DNA of 64,000 bases from Prinia subflava (GCF_021018805.1 NC_086247.1:62001-126000); one strand, 5' to 3'. Positions 12,850 through 24,698 are shown, counted from the stretch's first letter. Numbers and translations: made by a program. Notes: generated from the sequence alone by a model not told the origin.

Positions 12850-13075
12850 CCTTCACCTCAGGGAGACTGCAAGGACCAATGTCACCTGTGGGGTCACATG
12901 AGCATTTCAAATTCCGATAGTCCTCTAGGGCGGGGCAAAGTGAGGATCAGTAATCACTCGAGAGGACTGTAAGGACCAAGGTCATCTGAGGGAACTGTGG
13001 GGACCAGTGATAATCTGGGGGTGACTCTGAGGACCATGGTGATTTGAGAGGACTCTGAAGACCAATGGTCTGCGT
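12850..13075. repeat. Degenerate ~30-bp minisatellite, unit 1
   Basis: Repeated 'gag-gac-tgt-aaggacca' / 'ctgaggaccatggtgatttg' motifs recur about every 30 bases with substitutions. The same array is present in unit 2 at about 18950-19175. Confidence 0.6.
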
Positions 13076-14759
13076 GGACCGACAGGCCCCTGTCCCCTTG
13101 GGTCATTTTCAGGTCAGAGAACTGATAATATGAAGGAGGAAGAGGTTGTGAGCAAAAAAAGGAAGTGAAAAGAACTCCAAACATGAGAAGCACATTCAAC
13201 AGAAAAGTGGAAGGGCTGAAGCAGAACTTTAAAGCAGATCCACTGCATCAGTGGGAGACAACTGAAGGAATTTCCGAGGGGGCTGAACACATTGTGACCA
13301 CCCACACAAGCCAGGTGCCTGGTCCTGTCCTATGAGCAACTCAGGCACCGGTAGTGTCGTATGCAGCTTCATCGGACAGAGGGCTGTGAGTGGCCTCTCA
13401 GCTGCTCAGCACAAAGTGACCAGCAGTCATCTCCAGGGACGCCATGGGGACAAGTGATCACCTCACAAGACTGCAGAGACAAAAGCCCCCTTGTCTCTTC
13501 CCTCCCTGGCTGCCCCATGGCTGCGCTTTGCCATCCTGACAGCCAAACACTCTCCTCCGGGTCTAGGACTAGAGGGAGGGACGTCGACCTTGTGGTGGCA
13601 TAGCTGGACATCCCCTGTGTCATGCTGCTGGGGAAGTTGGTGTCATTTCTGGGCCTGCCAGGCCACCACAGCAACCCTACTTCTCTCTGGGACAGCTCCA
13701 TGGAAAGGAAGGGGTTTGGTGTCCCTTTGTCCCACATGTGACTCACTGTCATGGGGTACTGGAGCTCAGCCTGCAGCAGCTCCATGTGGGCCTTCCCCAT
13801 GTCCCTACAGCTGGAGACACCAGAAATGGTGACATGGAGCGGTGACACCTGGTCCCAGCTGTGCTTGGAAGGGTCACATACCTTGATACATGGATAGCTC
13901 TGCCCCTGCTGTGTTTGGTTGTTACCAGGGCACCCCACCTCAGGCCTGCCCAAGGCTGTGGTTTCAGCTCTGCCTTTGCCCTCAACATGGGCACTGCCAG
14001 GAAAAGGGGAGAGAAACTGCAGGAGGGAGGAGCAGTGGATACAGGACATTGTGGGGTGAGGCTGGCTCTGGTCCCCACATTGTCCCTCCAGCACTGGACA
14101 TTGCTGCCAGTTTGAACAGGGCAGGGGGATGACTCCCACCATTTCTGCTCCATGCACAGGGGCCTCTTGGAGAGGAGGACTGGGTTCATCACCAAAGCTG
14201 GTGGGAAGGAAAGGGGAGGTGCCAGGCTGCAGCCGATCCTCAGGCCCTCCCCTGTGGGGGTGTTTAGGGCAGAGTTCAGGCTCCCCTAAACGGTGGGGTG
14301 CAGGTAAGCAGAGAGGCAGCTTGCAGGCCCCATGGCATGGATACAGCTCTGTGGAAAGGGGAAAGCTGCATATCCAGTGCAGCTCCCTGGAATGGGCTTG
14401 ATGGTGGGGTCCCTTCCCAGCTTGAAGATCCTGTCCAGCCAACTGCCACTGCCCCAGGAGTCTGATGACTGTCAGAGGGAAATAGCCCTTTCCAGGCCCT
14501 GCAGCCCATCTTTCCCCTTGGGGACCACCATGCTATAGCTGCTCTAGTCCCTTCACTTCTTGCACCCCAAGAAGAGCTCCTGGAGGACTGCTCCCTCCAG
14601 CTGTTCCTGCAGCCATCCCTGACCCCACAGCTGTGGTCTGGGCTGGAAGTGCTCATCACCTCAACTCTGGGAAGTCCCTTCCTCAGGATGATACCAGCAG
14701 TGCTGAGGGGTCAAGGGATATTACCATCAGCTTTTCTCCTTCACTCTCTTACCTCTCAG

Positions 14760-14864
14760 AACTTTCCAAGGCCATGGCCCAGCTCTCCTGCAGGCTTGCC
14801 ACATCACTGGCTCATGTACCTGTGGCCCATCAGAGTGGCCTGGCTGTGGGATGGCTGGGAGGTG
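14760..14864 (+). pseudogene. Relic CD1 alpha3 (Ig C1) exon, unit 2
   Basis: Same relic as at 8661, carried along by the tandem duplication and nearly identical to it. It keeps the Val-Ala-Trp-Leu-like block but no open Ig domain. The relic predates the duplication. Confidence 0.6.
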
Positions 14865-15456
14865 AGAAAGAGGCATGGGACCAGTGCACAGCCTGGGGGC
14901 ACAGAGAGGCCAGGCATGAGGCCCTGTGGTGGGAATAGGGCTTGCCTGCCCTGGGGGAAAAACAGCCGTGTTGTTATGAACCCAGCTGGCAGCTCAGAGC
15001 AGGTGGCAATGTGTGTTCTACGTAGGGCCAGGTATGCCAGGCACAAGCAAGGGACATTCCTGCCAGGGCAATGGATGCAGCACATGGCCAAGTGACACGT
15101 CCACCTGACGGGGTAGAACAGAGGACTCAGCTCACCCACATCACCCTGATTGTCAAGGTGCTGCTGCTGCAGCCATGAGGGACTGCTCCTGCGTGCAATG
15201 AAATGACCTTGCTCACAATCAAATTCCCCAGCACTCACAGGGAAACTCAGGATGCCACAGCTCACTCCATGTGGGAACCTCAGAGCCCTCCCCTAAACCT
15301 CAGTGCCAGCCCCATTGGCTGCCAGGGCCATTGGCACCAGCAGTGCTGCCCAGGCAGAGCCAGCCTGAGGAGACAACTGCGGCCACATCTCCCAACAGTC
15401 TGTTCTTGCTGCTGCTGCACCCACTGCTGCACACTCGGGGCCTCCCTGCTGGAACT

Positions 15457-17344
15457 ATGCAGTCCCCTTGCTGTTGCCTGCTCTCCCTCCTCCTCTACCT
15501 CTTCCTCCTCTCTGGGACATGGGCAGACCTGGAGGGTAAGTTGGACCCCTGGCTCATACACATCTACCTCCATGGGACTCCATAGGAGAGAGGCTTCCTG
15601 CTCCCCACCCACCCTGGGCACTGCTTCCTCCCTCCTCCTTGTCCCCTGGCTCCACACCTCCTCCTCAGCAGGGATGCAGCCACCCCAGGTGGGGGCAGGG
15701 GATGGGAACTGGGGCTGCAAAGGCTGAAAGGGGCTTATGGGGGGCCCAGGGATCCCTGCAACCTCAAGGACCCATCCCTCAGCTCCTCCACTTTCCTCAG
15801 CCCTCTTCTCCCAGTCCCATCTCCTCCCTGTCAAGCCTTGTCTCATGCAGGGACCTTCACTCTCCGGCTGCTCCAGACCTCCACCTTCCAGAACACCTCG
15901 TTTGTGGACACGGAGGGGCTGGGCCTGCTGGAAGACATCAAACTTGGTTCTCTTGATAAACGCACATGGTCCATCCACTTCTGCCAGCCCTGGTTGCTCT
16001 CAGCCCTGCCCCAACCTCACTGGGACACCATTGAGAACATGGTTAAGGTCTGTTCGCAAGAGTTCAACCATATGGTCAATGAAGGGGCCATGCAAATGGA
16101 TGTCCCCTGTGAGTACCCAGTCTTCACTGCATCCCCTTTCTGAAAAGCAGCTGGGAGGTGGGGAAGGATCTGACAGTGCTGGTGCTGTATAGGAGACACT
16201 GACCATGGCTGCAGGAAGGCAATCCCAGCCCCTCATGCAACCTCTGTCTCCTCTCTGCTCCACCAGACCCCTTTGTGTTTCAGGCCATGGGAGGCTGCAT
16301 ACTGCACCCCAACAGAACCTCCCAGGCCTTTGCCTACATGGGTTACAATGGTCAGGATTTCCTCAGCTTCGACACAAAGAATCCCACCTGGACCTTCTCC
16401 CAGGACACCACGTTGTCACGGTATGTCAAGGCACTTCTTCAGAACTACACTGCCTTTATCGACATGGTGGAAATGATCCTCAATGATACTTGTGTCGATG
16501 AGATGAAGATGCTCCTGCAGTATGGGAGGGCAGCTGTGGAGAGACAAGGTGAGACCACCCTGACCCTGCAACAGCCACCCCCACACCAGGGCCCAGCCGT
16601 GCCCCACCGGGGCCTGCCCCACCCCTCTGCTCCCATTCCCCAGAGCTGCCTGTGGCCACGGTCTTCGCCCGCGGCCCCAGCCTAGGCCAGCTGCTGCTCG
16701 TTTGCCACGTCACTGGCTTCTACCCGCGTCCCATCAGCGTGGCCTGGCTGCGGGATGGCCAGGAGGTGCCTCCGGGGCCGGCGCTCAACACCAGCCCCAT
16801 CCTGCCCAACGCTGACCTCACCTACCAGCTCCGCAGCGTCCTGGCCGTGGCCCCCCGGGACGGGCACAGCTACGTCTGCCGTGTGCGCCACCACAGCCTG
16901 GGCACCCGCAGCCTCCTCATCCCATGGGGTAGGTGTCACCCTCGGGGAGGAGATGGGGGTCCTGAGCCACCCTGCCCCACACGATGGAGCAAAACCCAGA
17001 AAGTTCATGGCAGCTCCTCCTTATGTTTCCCAGGGAACTCCGAAGTGGTGCTGATCACAGGGCTCGTGGCCGGGCTGCTTGCAGCCGTGGCCATGGCTGC
17101 CGTGGTGGTGCTTTGGGTGTGGAGACAAAGGTGAGTCCCTCCCTGCCCCATGGAGCGGCAGTGAGAGAGGAGGGGAGGAAACACCCAGGGGATTTCTGCA
17201 CCGAGCAGCAAAGATCCGGCTTTGGCCTTGACAGATTCTGTCTGCACTCCCACAAGGTCTCTGCCATGGAGCATCCAGCTGTCCTTCTCTCATTTCAGAA
17301 GCACCAGGCAATGGAGGAATCAAAGTCCAGGAACTCCATCCTGA
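15457..17344 (+). CDS. CD1: CD1 antigen-presenting glycoprotein, copy 2
   Basis: Same six-exon structure as copy 1, all splice sites kept: 15457-15535, 15851-16108, 16267-16548, 16644-16928, 17034-17130, 17299-17344 (348 aa). Signal peptide, alpha1, alpha2, alpha3, membrane segment and tail are in the same order. By hand count it differs from copy 1 at about 14 residues in alpha1 and 15 in alpha2, but at one residue in alpha3 and none in the membrane segment or tail. The alpha2 NTT sequon of copy 1 is DTT here. One Cys of alpha2 (QCMGGC) is Ala here, while alpha1 gains a Cys (VCSQEF). The two genes may therefore have different lipid grooves on a common support domain. Both look functional. 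Orthology to a particular chicken CD1 gene was not tested. Confidence 0.88.
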
Positions 17345-17881
17345 GCAAAGGAGCTTAGTTCAGCAGGGAGCCAACAGTCCCAATTCCCTCCCACTGCCTT
17401 CACAGCAACTTTTTCTGCTTCAACTAAGTTTTAGGTGTTGCCAGTTGCAAGACTTAACTCGATTCAGAGATGCACAAGAGAAACCTGGCAAGAGAAACCT
17501 GAGCTGTTGATGCACTTGAACTTTCTAAACAGACACAAATTCATTCTGAGACCTTCTCATTTGTTACACATGATCATCTCTTAGCTTGTGGCACTGGCCA
17601 GTCCACCTACTGATGCTCTAGGGCACCTCAATGCCCAGTGGCAAATTCTTCTGGTTCTACTTCAGTAACGGTTTTGTCAGAAGCTGGAAAGCTGTCTCCT
17701 TCAACTGGTATATTTTTTCCTAAAAATTGCCTTTATTAACCATATTGCAGAAATAATTGTGCTGAGACTGAACAGTTCCACACAGACTAACAGAACCTGG
17801 CCAGGAATGGCTTTAAAAAGTGCTGAGTAACACTGAAACTCTGGTGAAATGTGTGGGAGCTGCAGATGAGTATGAAATGGA

Positions 17882-17887
17882 AATAAA
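17882..17887 (+). promoter_or_regulatory. Candidate CD1 copy 2 poly(A) signal
   Basis: AATAAA about 540 bases after the copy 2 stop codon, at the position equivalent to 11783 in unit 1. Confidence 0.5.
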
Positions 17888-19458
17888 CCATTCATATTTT
17901 TACTAAGGTCATGTGCCTTTCCTTAGCAGCTGATTGGACTTGGAGGGGTTTTGATCAGCCCTATATGGAAGCTGAAACACCGCCAAATTATTGGCACTAA
18001 TTGCAGAAAGCACCAAGGCATGGGGAAAAAACAGTACATGTGTGCCTGTGCATATATGAACATGTTCTCACATATTGCATGGAAACAAGCAACTGTGCAC
18101 ATGGGGGTAAAGTGACCCCAAGGCTCCTAATAAAGGAGAAAAAAGAAGCCCGTTCCATCAAAGATAGCAGAGTTCACACACACAGAGGAAAGCATGTAGT
18201 TCATGCTCCCAATCAACTTGAACATGTTGCTTCAAAAGGTTTGGTTTCACTGACAACTTCCGAGAAAGTTTCCCAGGATAAGTCTGGCAGCCAAGTGCGA
18301 GCCAGAAAACCTGGCTGGCTTGTGGCCATATCCACCACAAATCCAACAGTGCTCGTTCTCCCCTGGCCAGAACCTGGAAACCCCAATGCTGGGGGGGGAC
18401 TGCAATTCCCTAGCAGCCAGAGTCACCTGCGGGCATCACAGGACTCAAGGACTTCGCTGCAAGAGGAGTGACCCCAAGCTTCTCCCGGCCCCTGCCGAAT
18501 GGGGACAGACAGATGAAACTCTCAGGCGTGGCCGTGCCTCTCTGCAGGCTCAGCACCCACAGGGCAAACGGGGCAATTCCTCCCCCAGGCAGAGTGGGAC
18601 ATCCTGCAGCAGCCACGGGACCAGGCAGACCTGAGAGCAGGTGCCACCACTGAGGAAACATGTTGAGGAAAGCTGTTCATGTGAAATGATCTCCCAAGAG
18701 ACCCTACAGCAGCACACCCACAAACACCTGGTACCAGGGGGGGTCTGCAAGTGTTTGCTCATGTCCCCTAAGGTATTTACAATAACACACCCCACCCAGG
18801 CATTTTTAGAGGGTTCCTAGGGCACCTCACCACAGCCCAGTGCGGCGGATGCTGCTGCTCACCCACCCACCCAGTACAGCCCCCCGAGGCACTGCATCCC
18901 CGGCCACCCCACCCCAACTCACCCAGACACAGCCTGGGGGGTTGCAGCCTTCACCTCAGGGAGACTGCAAGGACCAATGTCACCTGTGGGGTCACATGAG
19001 CATTTCAAATTCCGATAGTCCTCTAGGGCGGGGCAAAGTGAGGATCAGTAATCACTCGAGAGGACTGTAAGGACCAAGGTCATCTGAGGGAACTGTGGGG
19101 ACCAGTGGTAATCTGGGGGTGACTCTGAGGACCATGGTGATTTGAGAGGACTCTGAGGACCAATGGTCTGCGTGGACCGACAGGCCCCTGTCCCCTTGGG
19201 TCATTTTCAGGTCAGAGAACTGATAATATGAAGGAGGAAGAGGTTGTGACCAAAAAAAGGAAGTGAAAAGAACTCCAAACTTGAGAAGCACATTCAACAG
19301 AGAAGTAGAAGGGCTGAAGCAGAACTTTAAAGCAGATCCACTGCATCAGTGGGAGACAACTGAAGGAATTTCCAAGGGGGCTGAACACATTGTGACCACC
19401 CACACAAGCCAGGTGCCTGGTCCTGTCCTATGAGCGACTCAGGCACCGGTAGTGTCGT

Positions 19459-20330
19459 ATGCAGCTACATCGGACAGAGGGCTGTGAGTGGCCTCTCTGC
19501 TGCTCAGCACAAAGTGACCAGCAGTCGTCTCCGGGGAGACCATGGGGACAAGTGATCACCTCACAGGACTGCAGAGACAAAAGCCCCCTTGTCTCTTCCC
19601 TCCCTGGCTGCCCCATGGCTGCGCTTTGCCATCCTGACAGCCAAACACTCTCCTCCGGGTCTAGGACTAGAGGGAGGGACGTCGACCTTGTGGTGGCATA
19701 GCTGGACATCCCCTGTGTCATGCTGCTGGGGAAGTTGGTGTCATTTCTGGGCCTGCCAGGCCACCACAGCATCACTACTTCTCTCTGGGACAGCTCCATG
19801 GAAGTAAAAGTATTCAGTGTTTGGATGGTAGCAAGGTGCACCCCTCACACTCGCCCTTGGCTGTGGTTTTGGTTCAGCCTTCACCCCCTGTGCAGGAACC
19901 ACCCAAAAAAGGCAAACAGAAACTGCAGGTTGAGTGGAGGAGCCAGGAGGAGCAGTCCAGTGGGGACAGTGTGTAGGACAGGGTGACTCTGGTCACGCCG
20001 TGATCCCTCCAGCACTGGACACTGGTGCCCGTGGGGACAGAGCCGGGGCAGGGCTCCCACCATTGCTGTTCCCATGCACAGGGGCCTCCTGGGGAGGGGG
20101 ACTGGATTCCTCACCAAACCTGGTGGGAAGGAAAGGGGAGTTGCCAGGCCCACCCCAGGTGTTTAGGGCAGAGTTGGGGCTCCCCAGCAGTGTCCTACAG
20201 CTTGGGACTAGGTGGAACAGCTTGTCAGCTCCTCTGGGGAGCCCCATGCCCAGAATTAGGTAAGCGATGCAGGAGCAGCCTGAGCTGGAGGTGACAGGAG
20301 TGGGAGGGGGGTGACCCAAAGTATCCCTTC
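19459..20330 (+). repeat. Truncated third CD1 unit
   Basis: Positions 19459 to about 19802 are nearly identical to the start of units 1 and 2. From 19803 to about 20200 the resemblance continues to unit 1 positions about 7820-8130 (shared 'cctccagcactggacact' and 'ggtgggaaggaaagggga') but with clearly higher divergence and missing segments. The CD1 gene itself is absent. The sharp change at 19802 suggests two events: an old partial copy, and later homogenisation or a breakpoint of the recent duplication. Confidence 0.7.
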
Positions 20331-20559
20331 TCCCGGTGTAGGGGTTGAGAGGATAGAGGTCACCTTTCTCCAGTCAGGTTCGAAATCCAAAAGCCATCGT
20401 CACCAGCATTGGTGCTGATGCATCTCACAAGAACAGGGATGGGACAATGTAATATTGGTGGGGAGGGGGAGTCAGGGAAAGCCAGCCTGGAGAGCGCAGC
20501 CGAGGCGCTGCTGGCCTGGCAGAGCCGGGTGTGAAGCCTGAGGAGGTTTTGTTCCTCCT

Positions 20560-23500
20560 CCCGGAGCATCTCCCGTGTGGCCGCCCCTGGTTTGCAGGGC
20601 AGAGCTGCAGCCCCGCGCTGTGTCGGGACCCGCAGACAGGGACCCCCGGAGAGAACGGGCACAGAAACCCCCGAAAGAAACGCCCCGAAAGACACCCGGC
20701 CACCGCTTCAAACACAACCCCTGCCACCAGGCAAATTCAAACCAAAAAACCCCTCTGTTTTATGCTCTATTCCATGATTTCTTTACATTTATGTAATATT
20801 TATTATTACATTTATTTTTTCTAGTCATATCTATCTATATAATACATAGTAAATCACAGCAATACACACAATATTTATATAGTATATATATTCTTGATAT
20901 TATTTTTCATATTTTATATTTCTCTTTAATTATGTTTTTATGTATTTATTTTTTTCAATTCATGTTTCTTAATTTATATTTTAAACTATTGGACTTCATT
21001 AACCTAACACATCAGAACCACAATTAACCAGAATTAAATTTGCCTGGTTTTCTTAGGGGGAAAGAATTTATATTTATTGAAATAATATCGGTATATTTTC
21101 TCTTTCTGTGTTCTTTTGGGCAAGGGTGTTTGGGGGATTTGTTTTGTTTGTTTATTTGTTTGCTTTGTTTTTGATTTCTTTGTTACTAAACAGTGAGGTT
21201 TGGAGAGTTACAAAATTAAACAACTACTTTGTTTTACTGTTATCTCTGAAATACACCTGACTTCACCTGATAAGCTGCTGATCCTGTAAATGGGTAGGTT
21301 GAGTCCTGTCCGGGGAAAAAAAGGCAAAAATTGGCCCCAGAATGTTTACAGCTTTTTCTGTTCAGTTTTTTTAATGTAGCAGAAAATACAGAGGCTTTTC
21401 TAACATACAGTGGACATGGATGTAATTTGTTAACTTCTTTGTTGCCACCAATATCACATAAAACAAATAAATTACCCTCTCCATACAGCGCTTTCGGAGG
21501 AAAAATCGACATCTCCCTAAAATCTTTAAAACAATCACAAATCAGCCAAAAATTAAAAACTTCAATCTCATTACGAAAAACCTTAAAACAAATGCAAACT
21601 AAAAAACTCCACCATACAACCAAATGCCAGCAAACAAATCCCACTGCACTCTTTTCGCTGACAACTCCTCTCCTAAAAATGAAACAAAAATGAAAAACAA
21701 CCATAGAGAACCCCACATAACCAATCATAAAAATAGTAAAAAACATGAACCAACTTACTAAACTCAAAACTGTACAACTGACCCTAAACGTGACTAAAAA
21801 AACCCTCTATCCCTACACTGAGTGAAAAAATAATAACCAATACTCTATAAAATTAGCCAAACTAATGAACAACATGAAAAAATCTAGACTACTAAAAAAG
21901 AAGCATCGCTACCCCCAAAAAAATACCTAAAAAATCCACCATATCAATACCCACGTTCCCAAAAATAAAAGTAATATAAACCACCCAAACAACAAACAAT
22001 TCAAACTACAAAAATAAAAATAACAGAAATAAACTTTAAATAACAACACCAAAAAATAAATTCCTAACTCAATAACCCCATAATGCCTCAAACCATCCAA
22101 ACAAAAAATGCCACCTCTAAATACACCCAAATTAAAAGATCAATTGAACCATAAACAATACCTCCCACATTATCTATAACTATAGAACATACTGCAATCA
22201 AGCTAAATAAATAAACCCCTATAATACAAGAAACCATTAAAAATATTAATAAATCCTAACAAATGAACTACCTCAGACCCACCAAAACCAACACTACATA
22301 CTCACCATAATAAAAGCCACCACTAAATCAATAAAAACCTGCCCTCTACCTCAGGCTACAGCCCATGACACCAATGTAAATCTTAGAAAACATTTCCTTG
22401 AAATACAGAACAGCCCACCAAAAAAAAAATCAACAAAACTCCAATCAAACACAACCTGATCAACACCTCCATTAAGAAGCATAACATGAAATCAATAGAC
22501 CACATCCCTTGTCACATCTCATGTCCAAACAGAGTAAAACTACCCAGTGAAAGATCAAACCCCACCTTAAAACCACTGAACAGAGAAAAATTTTAAAAAT
22601 GAAAAACTGCATTTAACAAAACACCCAAAGCTCCACCAGGCAAGCTGGCCTTACCAATCTGAACCCTTCCATACAATAAACAAAAACAAACCCCCAATAA
22701 TACGTTTCAGAAGTCTGTTTAAAAAAGCTACTTAATTCTACCTCAAATACAAACAAATCAATCCATTAAGTTATCTTCACTCTAAACCCAAATGACATAA
22801 AATAAATACCAAAACATAAAACACCATACAACACCAAAGAATGTAATATTCTATTAAAACCACATAGATAACACCACATTCCCGTTCCAGCTGGGCAATT
22901 CCCAGGGAATGAATGTGCCGGGAACTCCTAAAGCCCCTGCTGAGGAACCCAGCCCTCCTTGGGACTCCCAATGCAGCAGACATCGAAAAAGGAGGGGAAA
23001 GTCAAGCTTGGAGTGGAAACAGACAACATAAACACACCAGCCTATAAAAAACCTTCAAATTGCAATAGCGGGATCCAATCACATTTACCCTTTCCTTGAT
23101 TTAGTGATAACATAAATACAAAGCAGAAACATTAAACACAAGGCAGAGCTGGGATTTGACAGGTCTTCATTTTGGCAACCTGGATGACAAATGTCTCTTC
23201 CAGGGCTGCGATGCGCTTCGGGGGCAGGCAGAGAACAGAGGCAAAAGTTGCCAGAGAGCCTTTCTATTGCCCTCAGCCCCAGCATCTGTTCTTATGGTTC
23301 CAGGCACGTGATGGTTTCACTCCTAGATAAAAGTGTTATGGCATTATTGTCAAAACTACTCCCCATCTCTGGTCAGAGTTTCCTATGTTCCTGTATCCAA
23401 TAGAATGGATAGAGAGAGGGTTTCTTTCCAAATTATTTTAGAGATGAACTCTATTCCTATTCTTGGGCAATACCTATAAAAAGAAAAAACTTGACAAGTT

Positions 23501-24010
23501 TTAGTATTCTACACTCACCCCTCTGTGTGAATTTCCTGGCAGTCTTGGGATGCTCTGGGGGAGGGGACCCAGCACGACCCCTCCTCATTCCCCACTCACC
23601 CGCTCCTCCAGGGCAGCGTGGCTCCCTCTCCTGGGGAGCCCCAAATAGAGCCCCAAATGACACCAGAGTCTCCACCCCCTCCCCTCAGCCTTTTTTCCTC
23701 ACCCCCAAAGGCGGCACAGGACGAGTCCAGCTGCCCTGGACAGCAGCACGGCACTTTATTCCAGCCCTTTCCAAGTGCAGATCCCCCCAAAAAGAGACTC
23801 TGCTGCAATAAGAAAGGGGGGCAGCCCCCAGAAGGGTTGCAGTCCCTCCCCAGACCTGCTGTCACAGGGGAGAAAGAGGGAGTGGCAGCAGAGAGGACAC
23901 AGGAAGAAATGGAAGAGGGGTGCAGGATGAAATAGAAAAAATAAAAACCACCAAAACTGGGGATGGGCAGCATGACAGAGAGGGAAATTCATTCCGAGTT
24001 GATGGAGAAA
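20560..24010. repeat. Long dispersed repeat unit, copy R2
   Basis: This is the longest copy of the repeat family also seen at 1240-3480 and 38040-39470. About 20699-21240 match about 38170-38690 ('ccaaaaaacccctctgtttta', 'gaggtttggagagttaca'). About 21426-22925 match R1 in patches. About 23690-23790 match about 39040-39110 ('tcacccccaaaggcggcaca'). From about 21480 to 22800 the plus strand has almost no G. The left part is CpG-bearing, the middle AT-rich. No gene is supported. Confidence 0.6.
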
Positions 24011-24690
24011 ATTTTAAAACTCACAGTAGTAAAGCTAAGTACTGTTGGGTAACAAAAAAACCCAAACCAAATTTGTGATTATTCTTGCTTTACACCACAA
24101 CTGCTCACTTTTATTGAAAAACACTGGGTGGAACACATGTACTGTATGAGAAACACAGACAACTAGTCAAATGCACAGAAAACAAAACACAACCAAAAGA
24201 GCAGCATTAACACAACCTGCTGAATTTATTGCTCAAACATATACCAAGTCTTGCTTAAAGGAGTGTCACCATCAGCCTGGAGTGGTTTCCCTCCATTTGA
24301 AGTTGTAAAACAACTGATCCTCAACACTGTGGAAAAGCAGTTATCTAATGCTGCCAAAAAAGCCTTTTCTTACATCATATTTTAGCCCTGAACATGCAAA
24401 AAACCCCACCAAACAAACATGTCACCGCATACAGTTATTGAGTCATTCCTGACTTTGAGCACAAGTCAGGCTAAAGCTATGGAGACAAGAAAAAGAAAAG
24501 GGATTAATGCTGTTCCTTTGGAAATGACAGAATCATGGGGAGGTTTCTCATTAGCTTAGGAAAATGCACTCCCAGTTCAGTAGATACTCAATAGCAGGGA
24601 AGTCAGGAGATGAAGGAGTTGCTTTCAGAGATAAAAATTTAAATCAGTATTTACATTAAACCAGAAGTCTTCAGCTTGACTGCTCAGAAG
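24011..24690. other. Intergenic, no gene seen
   Basis: AT-rich DNA between repeat unit R2 and the 3' end of MIS18A. No exon or repeat family is recognised. Confidence 0.45.
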
Positions 24691-24692
24691 GC

Positions 24693-24698
24693 TTTATT
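24693..24698 (-). promoter_or_regulatory. Candidate MIS18A poly(A) signal
   Basis: AATAAA on the minus strand, about 210 bases beyond the MIS18A stop codon at 24909-24911. Confidence 0.5.

Larger units (their letters stand above)
7260..13360 (+). repeat. CD1 tandem unit 1 (about 6.1 kb)
   Basis: Collinear with 13361-19458 at an offset of 6099-6100 bases, with only scattered differences over the whole length, introns and flanks included. The left edge is set where similarity to unit 2 starts, near the 'ggacagagggctgtga' block (7274, 13374 and 19472). The unit contains a relic CD1 alpha3 exon (about 8661), a complete CD1 gene (9358-11245) and a downstream 30-bp-type degenerate minisatellite (about 12850-13075). 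Confidence 0.9.
13361..19458 (+). repeat. CD1 tandem unit 2 (about 6.1 kb)
   Basis: Head-to-tail duplicate of 7260-13360. Most of the unit differs from unit 1 only at scattered sites and small indels. The exceptions are CD1 exons 2 and 3, which differ much more. Gene order within the unit is the same: relic alpha3 exon, intact CD1, degenerate minisatellite. Confidence 0.9.

Noticed and set aside
12850..13075. CRISPR-like regular repeats
   Set aside because: The repeats are degenerate and adjacent without unique spacers, and the host is a vertebrate. It is a minisatellite.
13369..14442. 357-codon minus-strand frame upstream of CD1 copy 2 (266 codons in unit 1)
   Set aside because: No recognisable domain, the two units differ in start and length, and the GC-rich duplicated DNA makes long chance frames likely.
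21240..21767. 175-codon minus-strand frame rich in Phe, Val and Ile
   Set aside because: Its hydrophobic composition follows from the C-poor minus strand of the repeat. No domain, no splice context and no counterpart in R1 or R3.
21480..22800. Nuclear copy of mitochondrial DNA, suggested by the A/C-rich, G-poor strand
   Set aside because: I recognised no mitochondrial gene or tRNA in it, and the same sequence family recurs with non-mitochondrial flanks. A search against avian mtDNA would settle it.
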